Source: Pelolinea sp. (GTDB lineage Bacteria > Chloroflexota > Anaerolineae > Anaerolineales > Anaerolineaceae). From it: a stretch of 64,000 bases of DNA. Under the pieces are notes generated by a model, which worked only from the letters and a program-made list of their open reading frames with translations, made no database searches and was not told the DNA's origin. Each line of letters opens with the position of its first letter. Positions within the stretch are counted from its first letter, which is position 1. The stretch is taken from contig JAUYCC010000053.1 in the NCBI GenBank assembly GCA_030692365.1, positions 62,001 through 126,000 on the forward strand, written 5' to 3'. Position numbers and translations under genes: made by a program. Of this stretch, positions 8,320-17,160 are shown piece by piece.

Positions 8320-9486
8320 ATGTCAAAAACAATTGGAATTTTAACCGGGGGAGGGGACGTTCCAGGTCTGAATCCCGCAATGAAAGCCGCGGTGTTGAAC
8401 GCACTTGAAGCAGGGTACAAGGTTCGCGGCATTAGGCGGGGCTGGCAAGGGCTCCTGCATTACGATTTTGACGAACCTTCAACGCATGATTACTACATAC
8501 GAGAGCTTGAATATGTGGACGTGCGAACGATTGACAGGACTGGTGGTACTTTCCTGCACACTTCCCGCACAAATCCCCAAAAAGTGAGGGTGAAAGATGC
8601 CCCGGACTTTTTGATTAATTCAAAATATGGAAAAAAACTGGATGAGAACACGATAGATTACACAGACTATGTCCTCAAGGTTCTGTCTGAATTGGAGATC
8701 GATGCCTTAATTGCCATTGGTGGAGATGATACTTTGTCTTTTGCAGCACGGCTGCATAAAGAAGGATTCCCAGTCGTTGGGATTCCTAAAACAATGGACA
8801 ATGACGTTTATGGCACTGATTACTGTATTGGATTTTCTACAGCCGTAACACGCAGCGTAAACCTCATTACAGACTTGCGAACCTCTGTCGGCTCGCATGA
8901 ACGTATTGGAATTATTGAACTATTCGGCAGAAACTCAGGCGAAACTAGCCTGATAACAGCATTACTTGCTCAGGTTGACCGCGCGGTGATCTCGGAAGTT
9001 CCTGTTGATATTAACAAATTGGCTGATTTTCTGATGGATGATAAACGCCGCAATCCGTCAAACTATTCCATCATGACCGTATCAGAAGGTGCTACGTATA
9101 AGGGCGGTGGAATTATTGAAACCGGCGAAGAAGACGCCTATGGCCATAAAAAACTGGGCGGAATTGGTCAGATGATCTCTGATGATATTAAAAAAATCAC
9201 TAAAACAAACACCATGTTCCAACAATTAACCTATGTTATCCGCTCTGGCCCCCCTGATTCTTTGGACAGAATGGTTGGCATGGCTTTTGGCACAACGGCT
9301 ATGAATCTCATCAAGAAAAACGATACTGGCAAGTTGGCAGCTTTACAGGGAGGAAAATATACTACTGTTCCACTTGATATAGTAATTTCTGGAAAGAAAC
9401 ATGCGGATATAGCATCGTATTACGACAAAGAGAATTACCAGCCAAAAGTAAGGGAATTTTTGGGTCACCCCATGTTCCTGACATAA
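8320..9486 (+). CDS. pfp: 6-phosphofructokinase, pyrophosphate-type signature
   Basis: A 388-residue group A phosphofructokinase, preceded by a strong GGAGGT. N-terminal GILTGGGDVPGLN is the phosphoryl-donor loop. The donor-specificity positions read GGDDT (second Asp at 137) and PKTMDND (Lys157), the combination associated with PPi-dependent enzymes; ATP enzymes have GGDGS and PGTIDND. Catalytic Asp160 is present. It catalyses fructose-6-phosphate phosphorylation, reversible if PPi is used. It is monocistronic, between its own promoter and a terminator. The PPi assignment is from motif knowledge, not assay. Confidence 0.9.
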   Translation: MSKTIGILTGGGDVPGLNPAMKAAVLNALEAGYKVRGIRRGWQGLLHYDFDEPSTHDYYIRELEYVDVRTIDRTGGTFLHTSRTNPQKVRVKDAPDFLINSKYGKKLDENTIDYTDYVLKVLSELEIDALIAIGGDDTLSFAARLHKEGFPVVGIPKTMDNDVYGTDYCIGFSTAVTRSVNLITDLRTSVGSHERIGIIELFGRNSGETSLITALLAQVDRAVISEVPVDINKLADFLMDDKRRNPSNYSIMTVSEGATYKGGGIIETGEEDAYGHKKLGGIGQMISDDIKKITKTNTMFQQLTYVIRSGPPDSLDRMVGMAFGTTAMNLIKKNDTGKLAALQGGKYTTVPLDIVISGKKHADIASYYDKENYQPKVREFLGHPMFLT

Positions 9487-9508
9487 AAATAAATTAATTA
9501 ATCATGAA

Positions 9509-9539
9509 AAAGGCAAAAAAAGTAATTCTTTTTGCCTTT
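9509..9539 (+). terminator. Rho-independent terminator after pfp
   Basis: An 11-bp stem (AAAGGCAAAAA at 9509-9519 with TTTTTGCCTTT at 9529-9539) with a 9-base loop, followed by an A/T tract with many T residues. Confidence 0.75.
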
Positions 9540-9587
9540 ATTTTTTATTTGAGCCTTTATAATCTACAAAAGATAACTTGAATTGAT

Positions 9588-10091
9588 ATGAGAATATACG
9601 ACATAGATGTTATACGAAGCAGGTATCAGGTTGTACCCAGAACTCTGGTTTTTATTAAGAATAAAGATAAATACCTTTTGATCCATAAAAAGAAACAGGG
9701 CTCTTTTGGCTACGATAAATTAAACGGCGTAGGTGGGCATATAGAAAAAGGGGAAGAGCCTTTTGAATCCGCCTTACGGGAAATTTCAGAGGAAACTGGT
9801 GTAGAAATCAGCAATTTAGAATAAGCTTCAATATTATTCATCGATATCAATACAAATCCAGGGATTCAGGTCTTTGTTTTTAAAGCGGACTTCGTATGTG
9901 GAAAGATAGCTCATTCTGACGAAGGAAATCTTCTGTGGATGTCGTATGCTGAAATCAAGAAAAGTAATGATGTTTTGGCAGATGTAACTGAATTAATTCA
10001 AATCTGCGAAACATATATAAAAGGTAGCAAACCGGCTATTTTGAAATATTTATATGATGAATCAGGTCAATTGCGTATAGTTAAGTGTTAG
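9588..10091 (+). pseudogene. NUDIX hydrolase interrupted by one in-frame TAA
   Basis: The first 78 codons encode a NUDIX domain with a complete box (GGHIEKGEEPFESALREISE continuing ETGVEI). TAA at 9822-9824 then stops the frame. The same frame stays open for 88 more codons and reads like the rest of the domain (ASILFIDINTNPGIQVFVFK, then GNLLWMSYAEIKKSNDVLAD) up to TAG at 10089-10091. One base change explains the break: a recent nonsense mutation, a sequencing error or readthrough. The intact protein would be 167 residues. The substrate is unknown. Its end overlaps the 3' end of convergent rsmD by 11 bases. Confidence 0.8.
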
Positions 10092-10647
10092 AGACTTGGG
10101 AATAGAAAATTAGCCTGGTGCTGCCGTAATCCCGTGATTCGAATTCTTCAAGATTATTTAACGTAAGTTTTTCGTATTCCTTTGGGTCAATCTGAACAAT
10201 AATCCAGGTATTGGCATTCAGAAAGCCAGTATTTATATCTAATAATTTAACCATTTTTGACCATAAATTGAAATATTGGGGTGGTGCGATAAATATATAA
10301 TCGAAAACGGTACCAGAATTGGATTGAATAAATGTAAAAGCATCTATTTTTTTGATATTTGCCTTGTCAGAAAAGCTGCTTTTTTCAAGATTTTCTTTCA
10401 AAACAGAGCAAGCCGCCTGATTTTTATCGATAAACTGAACAAAAGTTGCGCCTCGGCTAAGCGCTTCTATTCCTACGCTGCCTGTGCCGCCAAATAAATC
10501 AAGGAATCTGGAATCAACAATATCCGCGGAAATAATATTGAACAACGCTTCTTTTACACGATCAGTAATAGGGCGAGTAATATCTCCAGGTACCGATTTT
10601 AATCTCAGCCCCTTAGCTTGCCCTGCGATTATCCTTGGCCTAGACAT
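10081..10647 (-). CDS. rsmD: 16S rRNA (guanine966-N2)-methyltransferase RsmD
   Basis: A 188-residue SAM methyltransferase. The N-terminal RIIAGQAKGLRLKSVPG and TRPITDRVKEALFNII are RsmD signatures. FLDLFGGTGSVGIEALSRGA is the SAM-binding motif I. The catalytic motif, usually DPPY or NPPY, reads IAPPQY here, so the first residue is Ala; this may be a lineage variant. The gene overlaps the upstream URO-D-like gene by 8 bases and is last in a four-gene minus-strand operon. Confidence 0.9.
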   Translation of the reverse strand: MSRPRIIAGQAKGLRLKSVPGDITRPITDRVKEALFNIISADIVDSRFLDLFGGTGSVGIEALSRGATFVQFIDKNQAACSVLKENLEKSSFSDKANIKKIDAFTFIQSNSGTVFDYIFIAPPQYFNLWSKMVKLLDINTGFLNANTWIIVQIDPKEYEKLTLNNLEEFESRDYGSTRLIFYSQVSNT

Positions 10648-11635
10648 GGTTCGTGCTTAAACAACGGGCATATTCAACCGCTGTAAATATGTTTCCTATT
10701 GGAGTTGTCTGCGGTAATACGCAACCCGTACCAATAACCAAACCTGTCCCACCGGTTTGTTGAATGGCATCATCAATCTCACTTTTTACATTTTGGGAAC
10801 TTCCCAATATCATGGTCTCAATCCGCCCAACGCCACCGCAAACTGCCCCTTTAGATTTTGCTTTCCCGGTTTTTAAATCTGGATCGGTCTCGCGATCGTG
10901 CCAGTTCATGATTTGCACTGGGTAATCTGAAACCGCATCAAACATGATGTTTTTGCCATGAATGTGTAGCATATTAAGCCAAAATGCATCCATTAATTCA
11001 AATAGTTCAGAATCAAAATGTTTGCCATATGATATAAATTCTTCTTCAGATAATAGGTCAAAAGAGGCATATTGAACCGCGAAAAACAAGCCATCAATCC
11101 CGATTTTGATGCATTCTTCGATGAATCTAGCTGTAGTCTTTGTAATAACATCCAACCCTGCCTTGAATTGATCAGGGTATTTTCTCAGGTAATATTGAAG
11201 GTCTGTTTTTCCGGCGAGGTTCTTTGCTTGCGCTAATGGACTGAAGATTGATTGAATAAAAGGAGTATTGCCATTTAATCTTGATTTAATCATCTTTAGA
11301 CATTCAAGCTGTTTACCCAAATGTCCTTTTTTAGGGTCCAGTATTTCTAATCTTTCCCAGTCTTCTGGTTTATTAATAACCGGTTCCAGGTAGTCGCGTG
11401 TTCCTTCTGGATTGCCGCGCCAGACATCGCGCGCTCCCCAATCCACCAAACAAAAAGAAGAAGAAGGGGATACTTTTACCAAATCAAAATCAAAAAGTTC
11501 CTGATAGGCAATAGTGGATTTGGCAAGGCTTTCTGCGTTTTGGTCATCAATCGGAAAATGCTGCCAAAATGAAACTGGAATGCTGTCAACTTTTTCCCTA
11601 TGGATAGCCCTTTCAATACGGTCGCGGTGATTCAT
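10640..11635 (-). CDS. Uroporphyrinogen decarboxylase-family protein (MtaA/CmuA-like)
   Basis: A 331-residue TIM-barrel protein. The N-terminus MNHRDRIERAIHREKVDSIPVSFW is typical of the URO-D/MtaA family, where members either decarboxylate uroporphyrinogen III or transfer methyl groups to corrinoid proteins. Late in the sequence, GTGLVIGTGCVLPQTTPIGN fits the family's C-terminal 'GCxxPxxTPxEN' motif and includes a possible zinc-ligand Cys. No other haem or corrinoid genes are nearby, so heme synthesis versus methyl transfer cannot be decided. It is co-transcribed with rsmD and GtrA. Confidence 0.8.
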   Translation of the reverse strand: MNHRDRIERAIHREKVDSIPVSFWQHFPIDDQNAESLAKSTIAYQELFDFDLVKVSPSSSFCLVDWGARDVWRGNPEGTRDYLEPVINKPEDWERLEILDPKKGHLGKQLECLKMIKSRLNGNTPFIQSIFSPLAQAKNLAGKTDLQYYLRKYPDQFKAGLDVITKTTARFIEECIKIGIDGLFFAVQYASFDLLSEEEFISYGKHFDSELFELMDAFWLNMLHIHGKNIMFDAVSDYPVQIMNWHDRETDPDLKTGKAKSKGAVCGGVGRIETMILGSSQNVKSEIDDAIQQTGGTGLVIGTGCVLPQTTPIGNIFTAVEYARCLSTNHV

Positions 11636-11664
11636 TTTTTCCAGTCCAAATAAATTATCTGAAT

Positions 11665-12120
11665 CTATTTTATATCTTTATATGTCCACACCCTGTTGAT
11701 GAAATAATTCCAGAAAAGGACAATCACAATAACCGCAGCCAGAGCAATGTTGTGACCTATTATTTCGGGTTTGATGAAGAATTGCTGGCTAAAAGGCCCA
11801 TTCGTAATATTTTTCAGCGGTTTTTCGATAAGCGCGAATAATAGCGTTCGGATCAATAAACCAAGCACACTGACAATTGAGAACTTGAAAAGTTGTTCCG
11901 AAAGACATTTTTCTTTGGATTCGGGATAGGTCCAGTTCCGATTCCAGATAAAATTATTGACTACAGCCACCAAAAATGACACTATACTGCTTTGGATTAC
12001 TGGTAAGCCAACCCCAACCGATAATAAATTAAAAATGGAAAAATCAACTAGCGTACCGCTAATACCGACCACCGCAAACCTGAAAAAGCGTTTCCGGTCA
12101 TTTAATTGAGTTCTTTGCAT
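11665..12120 (-). CDS. GtrA family membrane protein
   Basis: A 151-residue protein with four predicted membrane helices and the GtrA pattern: FFRFAVVGISGTLVDFSIFN at the N-terminus, then NNFIWNRNWTYPES after helix 2 and NYFINRVWTYK at the end. GtrA proteins are thought to flip or shuttle undecaprenyl-linked sugars for envelope glycan modification. It follows the epimerase by one base, so both may serve envelope glycan assembly. Confidence 0.88.
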   Translation of the reverse strand: MQRTQLNDRKRFFRFAVVGISGTLVDFSIFNLLSVGVGLPVIQSSIVSFLVAVVNNFIWNRNWTYPESKEKCLSEQLFKFSIVSVLGLLIRTLLFALIEKPLKNITNGPFSQQFFIKPEIIGHNIALAAVIVIVLFWNYFINRVWTYKDIK

Positions 12121-12121
12121 T

Positions 12122-13078
12122 TTATAAATTCAACTTTTCCAAAAAATAGGGGATGGTTTTCTTAAGACCCTGATGCAGATTTATTTTTGGCTCCCATTTG
12201 AGGATTGTAGAAGCACGGGTAATATCCGGCTGGCGGCGCATCGGGTCATCGCCAGCAACCTTGCCTTCTAAAAACACTGTTTCTTTTGTGTTCCCGATAA
12301 CCTCGTTTACTAATTTTGCCAGGTCAACAATAGTAATCTCGTCTGGATTACCGATATTAACAGGGTAATGTTCTTCGGAATAGAGTAATTTAATTATTCC
12401 GTCGATAAGGTCATCAACATAACAGAAGCTGCGAGTCTGGGAACCATCACCATAAATGGTCAATTCTTCTTTTTTCAAAGCCTGCTGGATAAAATTAGGG
12501 ATAACGCGTCCATCATCCAGGCGCATTCTCGGTCCATAGGTATTAAAGATTCTGACAATTCCGGTGTTGATGTGGTGATAACGGTGGTAAGCCATCGTCA
12601 AAGCTTCAGCAAAGCGTTTGGACTCATCGTAAACCGACCTTAATCCGATTGGGTCGACATGCCCCCAATATCCTTCTCTTTGAGGGTGTTCAAGTGGATC
12701 GCCGTAGATTTCGCTTGTGGAAGCTAGAATGTACCTTGCCTTGTGGTCACGGGCGACTCCCAACATGTTATGAGTTCCCAACGCACCGGCTTTCATCGTC
12801 TGTATAGGGAGATTCGGGAATCCAAATGGGGAGGCAGGATTTGGGCTAGCGGGAGACGCGAAATGCATCACTGCGTCAACTTTCCCGGGAACAAAGATGA
12901 AATTGGCAACATCATGGCGGATAAAGGAGAATTTCTCATTTCCAGCCAGATGAGCCAGGTTGTCTTTGTTTCCAGTAATGAAATTATCCATACCGATAAC
13001 TTCATTACCAAGAGCAATCAATTTGTCACAGAGATGAGAACCTAAAAACCCCGCTGCGCCTGATATTAATATTCGCAT
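12122..13078 (-). CDS. NAD-dependent sugar epimerase/dehydratase (UDP-glucuronate decarboxylase-like)
   Basis: A 318-residue extended short-chain dehydrogenase. The Rossmann loop is [16 protein letters not shown] near the start. The catalytic Tyr-x-x-x-Lys is YDESK, with upstream [14 protein letters not shown] and downstream [20 protein letters not shown], all typical of the UDP-xylose synthase branch. That branch oxidises and decarboxylates UDP-glucuronate to UDP-xylose. First gene of the operon with GtrA, divergent from scpB. Other UDP-sugar epimerase functions remain possible. Confidence 0.88.
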   Translation of the reverse strand: MRILISGAAGFLGSHLCDKLIALGNEVIGMDNFITGNKDNLAHLAGNEKFSFIRHDVANFIFVPGKVDAVMHFASPASPNPASPFGFPNLPIQTMKAGALGTHNMLGVARDHKARYILASTSEIYGDPLEHPQREGYWGHVDPIGLRSVYDESKRFAEALTMAYHRYHHINTGIVRIFNTYGPRMRLDDGRVIPNFIQQALKKEELTIYGDGSQTRSFCYVDDLIDGIIKLLYSEEHYPVNIGNPDEITIVDLAKLVNEVIGNTKETVFLEGKVAGDDPMRRQPDITRASTILKWEPKINLHQGLKKTIPYFLEKLNL

Positions 13079-13109
13079 AATGATTAAATCCTTCTCAACC
13101 TTATTCGAT

Positions 13110-13115
13110 TATAAT
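13110..13115 (+). promoter_or_regulatory. Possible -10 element for scpB-rluB
   Basis: A perfect TATAAT overlaps the upstream ATG candidate (13114) of scpB. If used as a promoter, the transcript would start after that ATG, so translation would begin at the ATG at 13147. No good -35 is visible at the usual spacing. Confidence 0.35.
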
Positions 13116-13146
13116 GACCGAAGTTTTTACGGAAAGAAATTATAGC

Positions 13147-13716
13147 ATGAAGGATATAAACGACCTAAAACAAGAAAAAACCTTGCCAGCGATACTAGAA
13201 GCGCTGCTTTTTATCGCTGTATCACCGGTTTCAATTACTCAACTGGCTTCCGCTCTTGGCGAAAGCGAGAAAAAAGTAACAGGTGCCTTAGATGAACTTG
13301 ATAGCTATTATTCTGAATCAAGGGGATTAGAGCTTCAGTGGCACGGTAAAAAGGTTCAACTCACGTCCTCTCCCGAATTTTCTAAAATAATTGAGGATTT
13401 TCTGGGAGTTGAGGTAACTACAACATTAAGTCAGGCTTCTTTGGAAGCGCTGGCGATTATTGCTTACAAACAGTCTATCACAAGGCCTGAAATTGATGAA
13501 ATTCGGGGTGTGAACAGTGATGGCGTTGTAAGAAATCTTCTAAGCAAAGGGTTGATCGAAGAAAATGGGCGTGTTGAGGGCGCTGGAAGGCCGATCCTTT
13601 ACGTAACTACCTCTGACTTCCTAAATTACTTTGGTTTGTCATCCCTGGATGATCTGCCGACATTTGAAGTGCAATCGACAGAGGAAAATATTGCCAAGCC
13701 AATTCTGAAAGATTAG
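13147..13716 (+). CDS. scpB: Segregation and condensation protein B (ScpB)
   Basis: A winged-helix kleisin-interacting protein that acts with Smc and ScpA in chromosome condensation. Typical features are LPAILEALLFIAVSPVSITQL (first winged helix) and TLSQASLEALAIIAYKQSITRPEI with GVNSDGVVRNLLSKGLIEE (second). I chose the ATG at 13147, preceded by GGAAAG, over 13114, which overlaps a TATAAT. scpA is not in the window. rluB follows after 3 bases, a very common arrangement. Confidence 0.93.
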   Translation: MKDINDLKQEKTLPAILEALLFIAVSPVSITQLASALGESEKKVTGALDELDSYYSESRGLELQWHGKKVQLTSSPEFSKIIEDFLGVEVTTTLSQASLEALAIIAYKQSITRPEIDEIRGVNSDGVVRNLLSKGLIEENGRVEGAGRPILYVTTSDFLNYFGLSSLDDLPTFEVQSTEENIAKPILKD

Positions 13717-13719
13717 CCA

Positions 13720-14457
13720 ATGGAAAAAGATCGTTTACAGAAAATTCTTTCCAGAAGCGGTTACGGCTCAAGAAGGGAGTGCGAGAAAATTATTGCCGAT
13801 GGCTTCGTGACGGTAAATAATCAACTCGCAAAACTGGGGGATAAAGCTGATTATGAAACCGACATTATACGTGTAAATAACAATATAATCGCAAAACCGG
13901 AAAGCGATACTCTTTACCTCGCATTTTATAAACCGCGTAAAGTTCTTTCTGAAATCAAAAAACTTGATGACAGAATGATCATCACAGATTTTATTCCTTT
14001 AAGCGACTACTTCTTTATTGTTGGAAGATTAGATTTTGATAGTGAAGGATTGATTTTATTGACCAATGATGGAGAAATTGCCAATCAACTCACTCATCCC
14101 CGGTATGAGCATGAAAAGGAATATCACGTCCAGGTCTCCAAGGCTCCCGATCCTGAGCAGTTAAACATTTGGAGAAAGGGAGTTGTTATTGAAGGCGGTT
14201 ATCGAACAATGCCTGCGAGGGTTGATATTCTCCCTCAAGACAAGACAGGAAAATGGCTTCGCGTGATCTTAAAAGAGGGTAAAAAACGCCAAATCAGGGA
14301 GATAGGAATCAGTATTGGCCTGCCGGTAAAAAGGATAATTCGCAGAAGAATAGGACCTGTAGAAGTAGGGCGGCTTAATCCTGGCGAATGGCGCCGCCTT
14401 ACTTCACAAGAAATAAGAAGTTTGAAAAATCTTCAGAAATCAATTAAATCTAATTAG
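13720..14457 (+). CDS. rluB: 23S rRNA pseudouridine synthase, RluB/RsuA family
   Basis: A 245-residue enzyme with an N-terminal S4 RNA-binding domain (RLQKILSRSGYGSRRECEKI) and a catalytic domain with VGRLDFDSEGLILLTNDG, where the Asp of RLDxDS is the catalytic residue. The C-terminal KEGKKRQIREIGISIGLPV is also typical. It would isomerise a uridine in 23S rRNA (RluB) or 16S rRNA (RsuA); the scpB neighbour favours RluB. Its 3' end overlaps the convergent membrane protein gene by 8 bases. Confidence 0.9.
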   Translation: MEKDRLQKILSRSGYGSRRECEKIIADGFVTVNNQLAKLGDKADYETDIIRVNNNIIAKPESDTLYLAFYKPRKVLSEIKKLDDRMIITDFIPLSDYFFIVGRLDFDSEGLILLTNDGEIANQLTHPRYEHEKEYHVQVSKAPDPEQLNIWRKGVVIEGGYRTMPARVDILPQDKTGKWLRVILKEGKKRQIREIGISIGLPVKRIIRRRIGPVEVGRLNPGEWRRLTSQEIRSLKNLQKSIKSN

Positions 14458-15151
14458 GATCAGGAAGTTGCGATCTGATTTGGTTGATTTTTTCATCCCT
14501 CAATAGGTTTAATTTTGCCTGGCTGCGAAACATTTCCTTTAGCTTATCGCTGTGAATTGTTATCTCAGGGGCATTCTTTGCATTGACATCTGCCTTTTCA
14601 GAAAAGAAAATATTAACAATTTTTGGTTCCACGTCAAAACTGATATTGTTTTTCTTTTTATAATCTTCAAAAACACGACGCGCAATTTTTGATTCTTTCT
14701 CAATATTTGAAAGGCTTTCTTGTCCGAATAATTTGGCGATGAAATTAGCGCCGCCTTTCTGTTCATATCGGTTTTTCCCCGAATTGTAAGTAATTATTCC
14801 AATTTGATGATAGGGATTAATGATCCACACCCCGGCAGGACCAACCAAAAGGTGCGGAACTCCAGTATTATAGTTATAAAGCGTATATTGGTCGTTTAAT
14901 CCCTTCAAAGATAGTCCTATAATCTCGTCCGGACGAGGAGAGCGACCCCATTTATTGGCCAAATAAATGCTAATTTGGACCAAGATATACGCCGGAATAA
15001 GAATAATATATGCAATTGTGTATTGCGTTCTATCGGCACCAGTAAATGACCATATCAAACCTATTACCAGCAACGCTAAAGCTGAATAAAGCACAATTTG
15101 GCTGATTCTTTTATTTCTTTGGATCAATCGGTTGTTATTAGAAATTTTCAT
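14450..15151 (-). CDS. Two-helix membrane protein with NERD-like soluble domain
   Basis: A 233-residue protein with two N-terminal transmembrane helices (about 19-36 and 43-66) and a cytoplasmic domain. The segment RPRPDEII-like GRSPRPDEIIGLSLKGLND followed by LLVGPAGVWIINPYHQIG resembles the NERD (nuclease-related) fold start, where a short loop precedes a strand carrying catalytic residues. A convincing nuclease catalytic set is not visible. It follows plsX by 15 bases, so the two are probably co-transcribed. No function assigned. Confidence 0.65.
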   Translation of the reverse strand: MKISNNNRLIQRNKRISQIVLYSALALLVIGLIWSFTGADRTQYTIAYIILIPAYILVQISIYLANKWGRSPRPDEIIGLSLKGLNDQYTLYNYNTGVPHLLVGPAGVWIINPYHQIGIITYNSGKNRYEQKGGANFIAKLFGQESLSNIEKESKIARRVFEDYKKKNNISFDVEPKIVNIFFSEKADVNAKNAPEITIHSDKLKEMFRSQAKLNLLRDEKINQIRSQLPDPN

Positions 15152-15166
15152 TAGTCCTCTATTTGC

Positions 15167-16162
15167 TTATAATAGGCTTTCGGTAATTTTATTTTTCATA
15201 TCATTCATAAGGCCAGATTTAATAGCCCTATCCGCTAAAAATACTGAACTGACAATCGCTTTTGCATCTGAACGTCCATGCCCCACAAAAACCAGGCCGT
15301 CAATTCCTAATAATGGCGCAGCACCAATTTCACTTGGATCAATAAGGTTTTTCATTTTTGAAAATGCAGGTTTTGCAAAAAGCGCACCAATTTTAGTCCT
15401 GAAAGACCCCATTAATTCTTCCTTGAGGACATCTGTGATCATCATGGCAACTGCTTCGCTGCTTTTTACCAGGATGTTCCCCGTAAAACCATCGGTAATA
15501 ACAACATCAACATCGCCACCAAACAATTCTTTGGGTTCAACATTCCCAATGAAATTGATTTTGCTTTCCGCAAGCAGTTTAAAAGAGTCTTTGACCAACT
15601 GATTCCCTTTACCTGCTTCCTCACCATTAGAGAGTAATCCAACTCGAGGATTGGTTTTTTCCAATACATTCTGGGCGTAAATGCTCCCCAGAATTGCAAA
15701 TTGCTGTAAAAATTCAGGTCTGCAATCGGCATTTGCGCCAATATCAACCACAATGCAGCGGTCTTTCCGGGTAGGGAAAATGGCAGTTAAAGCTGGGCGT
15801 TGAACACCTTTTATCCTTCCGAGAACCCGTAGAGCATTGAACATCGCACCGCCTGTGTTTCCAGCAGTCACAAATGCTTCGCCTTTTCCCTCTTTTACCA
15901 AACGAACTCCAACAGCCATGGAATTATTTGGCTTTTTCTGTCCTGATTCAACGGGTTTATCCCACATGTCCACCACTTCGGGAGCATGCTCAACTGTGAT
16001 CTTGGGATGACTTGGCGCGAGAGAATTCAATTTTGGCGTTATAAGGTTCTCATCACCCACAAGAATAATGTCATTATCAATTAATTTGACCGCTGCTATA
16101 GCACCTTCTATCTCCGGGTCGGGATACTTATCGCTTCCCATCGCATCAAGAATTATTGTCAT
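15167..16162 (-). CDS. plsX: Phosphate acyltransferase PlsX
   Basis: A 331-residue enzyme that makes acyl-phosphate from acyl-ACP for phospholipid synthesis. The N-terminus MTIILDAMGSDKYPDPEIEG and the motifs FVTAGNTGGAMFNALRVLGRI and RPALTAIFPT are diagnostic of PlsX. No fabD/fabH genes are adjacent. Its use of acyl-ACP gives a metabolic link, not a genetic one, to the acyl-ACP operon at 1034-8250. Confidence 0.95.
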   Translation of the reverse strand: MTIILDAMGSDKYPDPEIEGAIAAVKLIDNDIILVGDENLITPKLNSLAPSHPKITVEHAPEVVDMWDKPVESGQKKPNNSMAVGVRLVKEGKGEAFVTAGNTGGAMFNALRVLGRIKGVQRPALTAIFPTRKDRCIVVDIGANADCRPEFLQQFAILGSIYAQNVLEKTNPRVGLLSNGEEAGKGNQLVKDSFKLLAESKINFIGNVEPKELFGGDVDVVITDGFTGNILVKSSEAVAMMITDVLKEELMGSFRTKIGALFAKPAFSKMKNLIDPSEIGAAPLLGIDGLVFVGHGRSDAKAIVSSVFLADRAIKSGLMNDMKNKITESLL

Positions 16163-16197
16163 AGAAACCTCATATAAAATAAATATTTATTCAAAAC

Positions 16198-16225
16198 TTG
16201 ACACCAATTTATTGCCGATTATAAT
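16198..16225 (+). promoter_or_regulatory. Consensus sigma-70 promoter for tRNA-Leu
   Basis: TTGACA (16198-16203), a 16-bp spacer and TATAAT (16220-16225): both hexamers match the consensus exactly. The tRNA starts 13 bases downstream. Confidence 0.85.
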
Positions 16226-16237
16226 TGGTAAACCTTC

Positions 16238-16319
16238 GCGCTGGTGCTGGAATTGGCAGACAGGCATGGTTGAGGGCCATGTGCCGCAAGGCGTGGGGGT
16301 TCAAGTCCCCCCCAGCGCA
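16238..16319 (+). tRNA. tRNA-Leu (anticodon GAG)
   Basis: Acceptor stem GCGCTGG (16238-16244) pairs with CCAGCGC (16312-16318), discriminator A. The anticodon arm is CATGG-TTGAGGG-CCATG with anticodon GAG, followed by a long variable arm (class II) and T arm GGGGG-TTCAAGT-CCCCC. The bases after the discriminator are TCA, so CCA is not encoded. It has its own consensus promoter and a terminator. Confidence 0.95.
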
Positions 16320-16323
16320 TCAT

Positions 16324-16347
16324 AAAAAACCATAATTATGGTTTTTT
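16324..16347. terminator. Bidirectional terminator between tRNA-Leu and tatD
   Basis: A perfect 24-base palindrome (AAAAAACCATAA with TTATGGTTTTTT) lies between the tRNA and the convergent tatD stop. The A and T flanks allow it to end transcripts from either side. Confidence 0.8.
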
Positions 16348-16350
16348 ATT

Positions 16351-17160
16351 TTAAACACCCTCCCAGTCAAACAGGTTATTAGCATTTTCGCTCGTTTTTG
16401 TGATCACCTCAGATAGTTCCATTTTCTTTATTTCTGCGATTTTTTCCGCAATAAATCTAACATATTGGGGTTCATTTCTCTTCCCCCGGTACGGATGAGG
16501 GCAAAGAAAGGGGGCATCAGTCTCGATTATGAGATGAGCGATATCAATTTCCGCAATTATTTTCTGAAGTTCCTGAGATTTTAAGAAGGTTGCAGGTCCG
16601 CTGATACCTAAGTAAAAATTGTGCGCCAATGCCCATTTGGATATGATTTCCGAACCACTAAATGAGTGAAACACCCCAGGATGAGCGGCCAAACTGGATT
16701 GCGAACATAATAGATCTGTGTACCAATCATCCAGAAGGCTGATTATTTCTGCATCCGAATTTCGATTATGGATGCATATTGGCTTCCCTGACTTCTTAGA
16801 GATATCTAACATTTTTTGAAGAACGGCTATTTGAACTTCAACTGAAACTTTTTCCCTGTAAAAATCAAGGCCAATTTCCCCAATGGCCACTACTTTTGGA
16901 TGATCAACAAGGGATTCCAGGGTTTCTATTGCAAACTGATCCACGCCGGCTGAATAGTTTGGGTGAATTCCTATAGCCGCATAAAGACATTCTGGGTATT
17001 TTTCACTTAATATTATTGATTGGTGGCTTGTTTCAAGGTCTATACCGGGTATAAGGATTTTCCTCACGCCACCCGCATAGGCTTCATTCACGACTTCTTC
17101 AATGTCGTTATCAAAGTCCTGCATGTACAGGTGGCAGTGAGTATCCGAAAGAAAGGGCAA
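16351..17160 (-). CDS. tatD: TatD family metal-dependent hydrolase/DNase
   Basis: A 269-residue TIM-barrel metallohydrolase. The His-x-His pair is at the N-terminus in SDTHCHLYM (His8, His10). AAIGIHPNY, AIGEIGLDFYR (metal Glu) and CIHNRNSDAEII follow, and the barrel closes with IIETDAPFLCPHPYRGKRNEP. Family members have 3'-5' DNase or tRNA-processing roles. It abuts the phosphohexomutase gene (its start is adjacent to that stop), so the two are co-transcribed. Confidence 0.92.
   Translation of the reverse strand: MPFLSDTHCHLYMQDFDNDIEEVVNEAYAGGVRKILIPGIDLETSHQSIILSEKYPECLYAAIGIHPNYSAGVDQFAIETLESLVDHPKVVAIGEIGLDFYREKVSVEVQIAVLQKMLDISKKSGKPICIHNRNSDAEIISLLDDWYTDLLCSQSSLAAHPGVFHSFSGSEIISKWALAHNFYLGISGPATFLKSQELQKIIAEIDIAHLIIETDAPFLCPHPYRGKRNEPQYVRFIAEKIAEIKKMELSEVITKTSENANNLFDWEGV

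Noticed and set aside
15132-15602. Plus-strand ORF of 156 codons across plsX
   Set aside because: Antisense shadow of plsX with no ribosome site or family.
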